NCBI GenBank assembly: GCA_028869135.1 | Contig: JAGWTC010000001.1 | Location: forward strand, 1 to 64,000 | DNA from: Rhodocyclaceae bacterium | GTDB taxonomy: Bacteria; Pseudomonadota; Gammaproteobacteria; Burkholderiales; Rhodocyclaceae | DNA length: 64,000 nt | Direction of reading: 5' to 3' | Part shown: positions 1 through 6,384 of the stretch, piece by piece | How the letters are laid out: every line of letters starts with the position of its first letter | Position numbering within the stretch: the stretch's first letter is position 1 | Position numbers and translations under genes: made by a program | Notes under the pieces: model-generated | What the model was told of the DNA's origin: nothing | Database searches by the model: none | What the model saw: the letters and a program-made list of their open reading frames with translations, nothing else

Positions 1-675
1 CTCCATCAATTCCTCTTCGGCATCTATCCCTACATCGCCCTCGCGATCTTTCTCTTCGGCAGCCTGGCGCGTTTCGAGCGCGAGCAGTACACTTGGAAGA
101 GCGAGAGCCTGCAGGTGCTGCATCGCGGCAGCCTGCGGCTCGGCAACATCCTCTTCCACGTCGGCGTGCTCGGCCTGTTCTTCGGCCATCTGGTCGGTCT
201 GCTGACGCCGGTGGTCGTGTGGGATACGCTCGGCGTCAGCCACGGCTTCAAGCAGTTGTTCGCCATGACGGCCGGCGGCATCATGGGCAGCATCGCCCTC
301 GTCGGCCTGCTGATCCTGCTGGCCCGCCGCGGTAGCAGCGAACGTCTGGCCTTCGTACGCAAACCCGGCGACCGCCTGCTGATGCCCTGGATTCTCGTTA
401 CGCTGGCGCTCGGCCTCTCGACCATCTTCGAATCGGCCGGCCACCTCGACGGCCACATGATGGTCGAGCTGATGAGCTGGGCGCAGGGCATCTTCACCTT
501 CAATGGCGCCGCCGCCGCGCATATCGCCGCTGCGCCGCTGCTGTTCAAGGCCCACCTGTTCATGGGCATGACGTTGTTCCTGATCTTCCCTTTCACGCGT
601 CTGGTGCATGTCTGGAGCGGCTTCGCTTCGGTCACTTACCTGAGCCGGGCCTGGCAACTGGTTCGCCCGCGCTGA
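1..675 (+). CDS. narI: Respiratory nitrate reductase gamma subunit (cytochrome b, 5'-truncated by window edge)
   Basis: Membrane cytochrome b subunit that takes electrons from quinol and passes them to NarH/NarG for nitrate reduction. The frame is open from base 1 and lacks only about the first three residues: the visible start LHQFLFGIYPYIA matches the NarI N-terminus. Four histidines at visible residues 53, 63, 185 and 203 have the 10- and 18-residue spacing of the haem ligands of E. coli NarI (56/66, 187/205). About five hydrophobic helices are present and the end (WQLVRPR) is typical. narGHJ should lie immediately upstream, outside the window. It is followed by a small ORF, a PPIase and moaA, an order also known from Pseudomonas nar operons. 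Confidence 0.95.
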   Translation, partial: LHQFLFGIYPYIALAIFLFGSLARFEREQYTWKSESLQVLHRGSLRLGNILFHVGVLGLFFGHLVGLLTPVVVWDTLGVSHGFKQLFAMTAGGIMGSIALVGLLILLARRGSSERLAFVRKPGDRLLMPWILVTLALGLSTIFESAGHLDGHMMVELMSWAQGIFTFNGAAAAHIAAAPLLFKAHLFMGMTLFLIFPFTRLVHVWSGFASVTYLSRAWQLVRPR

Positions 676-685
676 GAGAAAAATC

Positions 686-910
686 ATGAGCATCCTGCGC
701 TCCTTCCTCCGCCGCCTCGGCTCGTCGCCCCGCGCCACCTTTCACTCCCTGCCCCTCGTTACCTCGTGGAGAGAGGCGGCATTACCCTCCTCTCCCGCCC
801 CGGGAGAGAGGCCGGGCGTGTGGGAAGGTGCCGCCGGAGGCGGCCTGGAGGGCCGCAACGGAGCCAAAAACTACTGGCTGCTGGCGCATGCCGCCATGCC
901 GCGCTACTGA
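686..910 (+). CDS. Small ORF after narI, carries palindromic repeats; function unknown
   Basis: A 74-codon frame starting 10 bases after narI with a purine-rich GAGAG upstream. I do not recognise a family. The N-terminus (MSILRSFLRRLG) is basic and the C-terminus reads AKNYWLLAHAAMPRY. The middle third is made of GC-rich palindromes (positions 790-808 and 830-844) of the kind seen in dispersed intergenic repeats. The frame may therefore be a real short protein into which a repeat was inserted, or simply spacer DNA. It lies co-directionally between narI and the PPIase gene. Confidence 0.4.
   Translation: MSILRSFLRRLGSSPRATFHSLPLVTSWREAALPSSPAPGERPGVWEGAAGGGLEGRNGAKNYWLLAHAAMPRY
790..844 (+). 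repeat. Two GC-rich inverted repeats inside the small ORF
   Basis: Positions 790-797 (CTCTCCCG) and 801-808 (CGGGAGAG) form an 8-bp stem with a 3-nt loop. Positions 830-835 (GCCGCC) and 839-844 (GGCGGC) form a second stem. The composition resembles dispersed palindromic intergenic elements of proteobacteria. No second copy was noticed in this window. Confidence 0.5.
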
Positions 911-938
911 GTCACGCCTTAGACAAACGGAGTCCATC

Positions 939-1685
939 ATGCCTGTCATCGTCAATGGTCACGAACTTACCGATGCGGAAGTCGAGCGCGAACTCGACCA
1001 TCATCAAGACGCCGCCAATCCAATGCGGCGCGCCACCACGGCCGTAGTCCTGCGCCGCGTCATGCTTGACGAAGCCGCACGCCTGGGCATCGCCGATGCC
1101 GATGAAGAAACGCTCATCGATGCCCTGCTGGAAAAGGCCGTGCCGCTGGCCGCGCCTGGAGAAGATGAGTGCGAGCGTCACTATCGCCAACACCCGCAGC
1201 GTTTCACCGTCGGCGAGCTGGTGGAGGCCTCGCACATCCTCTATCAGGTGACGTCGCGCGTCGATCTCGACGCCCTGCGCCGCCGCGCCGAAAAGACGCT
1301 GGCCGAGCTGCTTGAATATCCCGAGCGCTTCGCCGAACGCGCCCGCACCCAATCCAACTGCCCGTCCGGCGAGGTCGGCGGCAACCTTGGCCAACTGGGT
1401 CGCGGCGATACCGCGCCGGAGTTCGAGAAGATCGTGTTTTCGATGCCGGCTGGCAGCATTTTCCCGCGCCTCGTCGAAAGCCGCTTCGGCCTGCACATCG
1501 TGCGCGTCGAGCGGCGCATCGAAGGCCGGCTGCTGCCTTACGCGCAGGTCGCGCCCCAGATTGCCGCTGCCCTCGGCGAAACCCGGCGCGCCACGGCCTG
1601 GCGCCAGTATCTGCAGTTGCTGGTCGGCCAGGCGCGCATCGAAGGCATCGCGCTGGAGGGTGCAGACAGCCCGCTGGTGCAATGA
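939..1685 (+). CDS. Parvulin-type peptidyl-prolyl cis-trans isomerase (PpiC/NifM-like)
   Basis: 248 residues if translation starts at 939 (MPVIVNGHELTDAEV), where ACGGAG precedes the ATG; an upstream in-frame ATG at 828 lies in the palindromic small ORF and is unlikely. The N-terminal half is helical, as in the NifM/SurA type. The C-terminal rotamase domain begins near residue 90 (VEASHILYQV) and contains the SGEVGGNLGQLGRGDTAPEFE stretch and the FGLHIVRVERR end of the fold. No signal peptide is visible, so it is probably cytoplasmic. A PpiC-type gene between narI and moaA also occurs in Pseudomonas nar operons; help in folding the nitrate reductase is an inference. Its stop overlaps the next start (ATGA). 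Confidence 0.85.
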   Translation: MPVIVNGHELTDAEVERELDHHQDAANPMRRATTAVVLRRVMLDEAARLGIADADEETLIDALLEKAVPLAAPGEDECERHYRQHPQRFTVGELVEASHILYQVTSRVDLDALRRRAEKTLAELLEYPERFAERARTQSNCPSGEVGGNLGQLGRGDTAPEFEKIVFSMPAGSIFPRLVESRFGLHIVRVERRIEGRLLPYAQVAPQIAAALGETRRATAWRQYLQLLVGQARIEGIALEGADSPLVQ

Positions 1686-2284
1686 TCATGGACGCGCACA
1701 TGTGGGAAGTCGTCGCCATCGCGATTTCGGCATTGCTCGTGACGCTGGTCTGGCGGGCCTCCCGCCGTCGCGATGCGACCAGCGGCTACAGCCAGTTGCC
1801 GCCGTCGGTCCGGCTTGACGCAAGCCGGACCGACCGGCTCTGCGTACGCGACATCATGACCAAGGAGCTGGTCACGCTGGAGCCCGAGGACAATGCCAAG
1901 CGCGCCTGGCGTCGCCTGCAGGAAAACCGGGTCAAGACACTGCCGGTGGTCAAGGAAGGACAGGTCGTCGGCATTATCGCCCTGGTCGATTTTCTCAAGC
2001 ATCTCGGGCTGGCCTGGCACACCCTGCCGGAAGACTTGACCCAGCGCGCCAACGTGGTCATGGATCAGGACGTGGCCACCCTGATGAGCACGCCGGTACG
2101 CACCGTCAGTGCCGACCTGCCGCTGACGGCCCTCGCGCCGCTGCTGTCAGACACCGGCTTGCGCCATCTGCCGGTTGTCAACGCCGCCGGCAAGCTGGTC
2201 GGCATGGTCACCCAGTCCGACCTGATTGCTGCCTTCGCCTACTTGCTGACTACAGACGCAGCGCCGCAGCGGAGAGGGTCGTGA
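1682..2284 (+). CDS. Membrane-anchored protein with two CBS domains
   Basis: 200 residues. One hydrophobic helix near residues 6-24 (MWEVVAIAISALLVTLVW) is followed by a CBS pair at about 50-115 (VRDIMTKELVTLEP onward) and 125-190 (VATLMSTPVRTVSADLP onward). CBS pairs usually bind adenosine nucleotides and regulate a partner. Here it sits between the PPIase and moaA and overlaps both (ATGA upstream, TGATG downstream), so it is co-translated with the nar operon. An alternative ATG at 1688 would remove two residues. Its role in nitrate respiration is unknown. Confidence 0.8.
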   Translation: MIMDAHMWEVVAIAISALLVTLVWRASRRRDATSGYSQLPPSVRLDASRTDRLCVRDIMTKELVTLEPEDNAKRAWRRLQENRVKTLPVVKEGQVVGIIALVDFLKHLGLAWHTLPEDLTQRANVVMDQDVATLMSTPVRTVSADLPLTALAPLLSDTGLRHLPVVNAAGKLVGMVTQSDLIAAFAYLLTTDAAPQRRGS

Positions 2285-3276
2285 TGGAATCCCCCCGCAC
2301 CCCTACGCTCGTGGACGGCTTCGGCCGGCGCATCGACTACCTGCGCGTCTCCGTCACCGATCGCTGCGACCTGCGCTGCACTTACTGTCTGCCCAAGGGC
2401 TTCAAGGGCTTCGAGGAGCCCGAAGACTGGCTGACGCATGCGGAAATGACGCGCCTGATCGGCCTCTTCGCCGGGCTGGGCGTGGCCAAGGTGCGCCTGA
2501 CCGGCGGCGAACCCCTGCTCCGGCGCGGCATCAGCGAGCTGGCGGCGCAGATTTCCGCGCTGCCGGGGATACGCGACTTGTCGCTCTCAAGCAATGGCAC
2601 ACAACTCGGCCGCCATGCCGTCGCACTTAAGGCTGCCGGCGTCAGCCGCCTCAATATCAGCCTCGACACGCTGGATCCCTCCTGCTTCGCCCGCATCACC
2701 GGCCGCGACTGCCTCTCCGACGTGCTCGAAGGCATTGCTGCCGCGCAGGCGGCGGGTTTCGCTCCGATCAAGCTGAACATGGTCGTGCAGGGCGACGTCA
2801 ATGAGGCGGACATCGATCGCATGATCGAATATTCAATACGCGGTGGCTTCATCCTGCGCCTGATTGAGCCCATGCCGGTCGGCGACACCGGCCGCACTGC
2901 GCACGGCGTCGATCTCAGCGCGCTGGGCCAGAAACTCGCCGGGCGTCACGGTCTGCTGCCCCAGGTGCTCGGCGGCGGCGGGCCGGCGCGCTACTGGGTG
3001 AGCCCTGATTCCGGCATGAGCCTCGGCGTCATCACGCCGATGTCGCAGCATTTCTGCGCCGCCTGCAACCGCGTGCGCCTCGGCGTCGATGGAACGCTCT
3101 ATCTCTGCCTCGGCCAGAACGATCAGGTGCCGCTGGGTGGTATGCTACGGATGGGTGCCAACGATGCCGAACTGAGCGCTGCACTACTCGCCGGCATCGC
3201 CGCCAAGCCGGAGCGACATGAATTCAACACGCGCCCAGAGAAGATCATCCGTTTCATGTCGCAGACCGGGGGCTAA
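2284..3276 (+). CDS. moaA: GTP 3',8-cyclase (molybdenum cofactor synthesis)
   Basis: Radical SAM enzyme that converts GTP to 3',8-cyclo-7,8-dihydro-GTP, the first step of molybdopterin synthesis needed by NarG. From the ATG at 2284 it has 330 residues. C28, C32 and C35 form the SAM cluster motif (TDRCDLRCTYCLPKG). A GTP-binding C-terminal cluster is seen in FCAACNRVRL followed by a Cys in LYLCLGQ. The essential C-terminal double glycine is present (SQTGG). A GTG at 2281 is also possible, but GGAGAGG is better spaced for 2284. It is probably a nar-operon paralogue dedicated to anaerobic cofactor demand, as in Pseudomonas. Confidence 0.93.
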   Translation: MESPRTPTLVDGFGRRIDYLRVSVTDRCDLRCTYCLPKGFKGFEEPEDWLTHAEMTRLIGLFAGLGVAKVRLTGGEPLLRRGISELAAQISALPGIRDLSLSSNGTQLGRHAVALKAAGVSRLNISLDTLDPSCFARITGRDCLSDVLEGIAAAQAAGFAPIKLNMVVQGDVNEADIDRMIEYSIRGGFILRLIEPMPVGDTGRTAHGVDLSALGQKLAGRHGLLPQVLGGGGPARYWVSPDSGMSLGVITPMSQHFCAACNRVRLGVDGTLYLCLGQNDQVPLGGMLRMGANDAELSAALLAGIAAKPERHEFNTRPEKIIRFMSQTGG

Positions 3277-3293
3277 GCTCCACGGAGGAATGC

Positions 3294-3953
3294 ATGCACG
3301 ACATCGAACGTTTCATCGACGGCTTCCAGTCGTTTCAACGCCGCCATTTCGAAGACCAGTCCAGCCCCGAGCGCAAGACGCACGAGGCAGCGAGCCCCAC
3401 CACGCTGGTGATCGGCTGCTGTGATGCGCGCGTCGAACCCGCAACGCTGCTGGGGTGCGACCCGGGCGAGATATTCAATATTCGCGACATGGCCAACCTC
3501 GTCCCCTCCTATGGCGGCAGCAACGGCCATCAGGGCGTGCCGGCCGCATTGCAGTTCGCCGTCACCCAGCTCAAGGTAAAGCGCATCATCGTCCTCGGCC
3601 ACAGCGGCTGCGGCGGAATACGCGCGATCATGGACGGGCAATTTTCCAGCGCCGGCGGCACCGACTTCCTCGGCCGCTGGGCCAATATCGCGGACCCGGC
3701 CAAATATGGCGTGCGCCAGAAGCTCGGCAGCGCCGACCGGGCCGAGCAGTATCGCGCCTGCGAACTGGCGGCGATCCTGGTTTCCCTGAAGAATCTGGAG
3801 AGCTTCCCCTGGATTGCCGAACGCATGGCGCAAGGCGAATTGACGCTGCATGGCTGGTACTTCGACATGGAAGCCGGCGCGCTGCTCGCCTATACGCCGG
3901 GCTCGGACACGTTTGAGCCGCTGGTCGGCCCGTTGGCGGCGCAACCGGCCTAA
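3294..3953 (+). CDS. Beta-class carbonic anhydrase
   Basis: Interconverts CO2 and bicarbonate in the cytoplasm. 219 residues, usual for the family. The zinc ligands are C42 (in GCCDARVEPA, with the Asp44/Arg46 dyad), H103 and C106 (LGHSGCGG). It starts 17 bases after moaA with GGAGG five bases before the ATG, so it is probably read through from the nar operon. No terminator was found between it and the convergent CGHC gene. The link to nitrate respiration is by position only. Confidence 0.92.
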   Translation: MHDIERFIDGFQSFQRRHFEDQSSPERKTHEAASPTTLVIGCCDARVEPATLLGCDPGEIFNIRDMANLVPSYGGSNGHQGVPAALQFAVTQLKVKRIIVLGHSGCGGIRAIMDGQFSSAGGTDFLGRWANIADPAKYGVRQKLGSADRAEQYRACELAAILVSLKNLESFPWIAERMAQGELTLHGWYFDMEAGALLAYTPGSDTFEPLVGPLAAQPA

Positions 3954-3991
3954 AAAACCGGCCTAGCTGCCAGAAGGTGCTCGAACCAAGG

Positions 3992-4396
3992 CTAGGGTCT
4001 GACGGGGGCCGGCCTGGATGAAGGCAGCACCACCTTGAGCGCCTCGAATTTCAGCCGCTGGCGCGAAAGTTTGGCGGCAAGGGCCTTGCCTACGGCCTCG
4101 GCGGACGTGCGGTCGGGGTCGTAGGCCATGGACAGCGCGGCCTGCTCGACCGAGATGCGCACGCTGCCCTTGTCCACTCCCGGCGCCGCCCGCGCGGCAC
4201 CCTCGACGGCACGCGCGGCATCGGGCGTGAGGCTGCCCTCGATGGCGAAGAACACTGTTCCGTACCCCCGCGCCTGCGCCCGCGTCAGCACGGCATGGTC
4301 GTAGACGGCGGCAACCTTGTCCTCGACACAATGACCACAGGCGCCGGCCGGCAGGGCTGGCGCAAGCAGCAGGGCCGCAAAGAGCCAGGTGCGCAT
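3992..4396 (-). CDS. Small secreted protein with CGHC motif, downstream of nirK
   Basis: 134 residues. A signal peptide (MRTWLFAALLLAPALPAGA) ends just before CGHC, so the mature protein would begin with a CxxC pair. The remainder looks like a small alpha/beta domain with paired strands (GTVFFAIEGSLTP, KGSVRISVEQAALSMAYDP), which resembles the heavy-metal-associated fold without proving it. It starts one base after the nirK stop, so it is translationally linked to nirK. A periplasmic copper-handling or thiol function for NirK is my inference; no named family was recognised. Confidence 0.7.
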   Translation of the reverse strand: MRTWLFAALLLAPALPAGACGHCVEDKVAAVYDHAVLTRAQARGYGTVFFAIEGSLTPDAARAVEGAARAAPGVDKGSVRISVEQAALSMAYDPDRTSAEAVGKALAAKLSRQRLKFEALKVVLPSSRPAPVRP

Positions 4397-4397
4397 T

Positions 4398-5912
4398 TCA
4401 GTGGCTGCCTTCCGCGCTATGCACCATTTCGAGCGGCTGCGAATCGACCCAGTGGAAATACTTCAGATACTGGGTAATCTCCTTGTCGGTCAGGCTCTGG
4501 TTGGGCATGGGGATATTGTTGAACTCCTTGAGCAGGGCCTTGGCCTCGGCATCGCTTTCCAGCATCTTCTCCGGCGATTGCAGCCACCGGGTCAGCCAGA
4601 CATCGGTGCGGCGCCGGGTAACGCCCGCCAGATCCGGACCTAGCTTCCTGCCGCGTCCGATCGAATGGCAGGCCAGGCACTTGCTCTCGAAGTCGAGCTT
4701 GCCCTGCGCCGCGGCGGGATCGGGCGGCGTCGCGGTAGCCGGCATATTGTGGTGCTCGATGTCGTTCTTGTTGGTCTCCTTGCCGGCCGTGGCATCGATC
4801 AGGCCGAGCGCGCCTTGCGAGGCGTTGGCGAAGTGGTGATCGACCATGATGTACTGCCCCGCTTCCGGAATCATGAATTCGACGATCGCGCTGCTGGACG
4901 AGCCGAGCAGCACCGTCTGCATGCCGTGGAGCTCGTTCTTCGGATTGCCGTCCATCCAGACGCGGTCGAAGATCGTCCCCACGACGTGGAAGCTCGACGT
5001 CCGGCTCGGACCGACATTGAGCACGAACAGCCGCACGCGCTCGCCCGGCTTGGCCGGCAAGGGCTTCTTCACCATGCCGTTGTGCTGGCCGTTGAAAACG
5101 GTGTAGGACGGCGCAGCCTTCTTCAGGTTGTCGCCGTCGAGCAGATACAGCGGCTGTCCGTCGATCCTCCGCTTCTGCGGATCGGGCTTCACGTAGAACT
5201 CGCTCTGGATGATCATGTATTCGCGGTCGACCTTGGTCGGATAGCCTTCGCGCGGCTCGACGATCATGGCGCCGTACATGCCCGAGGCGATATGTTCGAG
5301 GATCATGGGCGTGCCGCAATGGAACATGAACACGCCCGGATAATTGAGCGTGAATTCGAACTCGATGGTCTGTCCCGGCGCAATCGAACGGTACTTGTCC
5401 TGCGGCGAAACCATGGCCGCGTGGAAGTCCATCGAATGCATCATGGGCGCAGCGGTGAAGTGCAGGCCGGGCGCAACCTCGTCGCTTCGATTGGTCATGC
5501 TGAACCTGATGCGGTCGCCGACGCGCGCGCGTATGGTCGGCGCCGGCACCTGATCGCCGAAGGTCCAGCCGCTGAACTTCACACCGGGTGCGATCTCGAT
5601 GATCTTGTGCGTGGTGTCCAGGCGGATGGTCTTGACTGGCGACGGGTCGAGCGGTTTGAGTTCGGTGCCCATGTTCAGGGCGGCGCCTTCGGCATAGGGT
5701 CCGGTGTGGCGTTCGTTCGTGACCTTGGCCGGCGGCGAACTGAGCTCGATCCTGGGTTCTGGCGCAGGTACTGGCGCGGCGGGGGCAGCCGGGGTTGCTG
5801 GCTCTGCGGCGGGTTTGTCCCGGCCGCAGCCGCTCAAAAGAAGGACTGCGCCGAAGGCAAGCCCCAGGGCCGCACTTCTCATCGTGAAACCAGACGGATG
5901 ACCTGCGCTCAT
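4398..5912 (-). CDS. nirK: Copper nitrite reductase with C-terminal cytochrome c domain
   Basis: Reduces nitrite to nitric oxide in the periplasm. 504 residues. A lipobox LLLSGC puts the lipidated cysteine at residue 29; an ATG at residue 11 would give a more usual signal peptide, but AAGGAG precedes the first ATG. Two cupredoxin domains follow. Inferred ligands are H159, C199, H207 and M212 for type 1 copper and H164, H198 and H359 or H360 for type 2, with Asp162 and His309 as catalytic residues. After residue 400 there is a class I cytochrome c domain (CLACH at 412-416, axial Met about 469), an in-built electron entry. This three-domain type is known in several proteobacteria. Confidence 0.95.
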   Translation of the reverse strand: MSAGHPSGFTMRSAALGLAFGAVLLLSGCGRDKPAAEPATPAAPAAPVPAPEPRIELSSPPAKVTNERHTGPYAEGAALNMGTELKPLDPSPVKTIRLDTTHKIIEIAPGVKFSGWTFGDQVPAPTIRARVGDRIRFSMTNRSDEVAPGLHFTAAPMMHSMDFHAAMVSPQDKYRSIAPGQTIEFEFTLNYPGVFMFHCGTPMILEHIASGMYGAMIVEPREGYPTKVDREYMIIQSEFYVKPDPQKRRIDGQPLYLLDGDNLKKAAPSYTVFNGQHNGMVKKPLPAKPGERVRLFVLNVGPSRTSSFHVVGTIFDRVWMDGNPKNELHGMQTVLLGSSSSAIVEFMIPEAGQYIMVDHHFANASQGALGLIDATAGKETNKNDIEHHNMPATATPPDPAAAQGKLDFESKCLACHSIGRGRKLGPDLAGVTRRRTDVWLTRWLQSPEKMLESDAEAKALLKEFNNIPMPNQSLTDKEITQYLKYFHWVDSQPLEMVHSAEGSH

Positions 5913-5994
5913 CGCATGCTCCTTGTCGAATTCGGAAATGTTTGAACTGCTTTCTCGTACCCTTGCGCCCGCATTGCGGAGCCCGCTGCATGCC

Positions 5995-6384
5995 CTACAA
6001 AGGCAGGGGCGAACGGGTCAAAGCCACTGCAAAAATATAGGCGATGGTCAGCAGGGCTGCGCAGAACCAGGGCAGGCGTTGCTGCCATGTCAGGCCGCGC
6101 CGCAGCGCCTGCCGGCCGAGCAGGATGTAGATTACCAGCGCGCCGAGCTTGGCCGTCAGCCAGTTCTGCTGCAAGGGGTACTGTCCGCTCCAGACCGCCA
6201 GCGTGATGGCGGCAATCAGGAGCAGCGTATCGTTGAGATGCGGCAGCCAGCGCATGATGCGCGGCAAGGGCCGCCCGGCCAGCAGCAGGGCGCCGCGTCC
6301 GAAAAACAACAGCAGCGTGGCGACCGCGAATCCCGCATGTATTTGACGTAAAACAAGATAATCCACACACCCTCCGGTCATCAT
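5995..6384 (-). CDS. SirB2 family membrane protein
   Basis: Up to 129 residues with four hydrophobic helices, matching the small SirB2 family in length and in the opening LRQIHAGFAVATLLLFFGRG. The function of SirB2 proteins is poorly defined. The start is uncertain: ATG at 6384, ATG at 6381 (with GAGGG seven bases upstream) and GTG at 6366 (with GGAGG just upstream) are all possible. It precedes nirK by 82 bases on the same strand and may share its transcript. Its 5' end touches the divergent narX start, leaving no free intergenic DNA. Confidence 0.8.
   Translation of the reverse strand: MMTGGCVDYLVLRQIHAGFAVATLLLFFGRGALLLAGRPLPRIMRWLPHLNDTLLLIAAITLAVWSGQYPLQQNWLTAKLGALVIYILLGRQALRRGLTWQQRLPWFCAALLTIAYIFAVALTRSPLPL

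Noticed and set aside
6343-6356. FNR-like box TTGACGTAAAACAA near narX
   Set aside because: It lies in the SirB2 coding start and no -10 is found at proper spacing for narX or SirB2.
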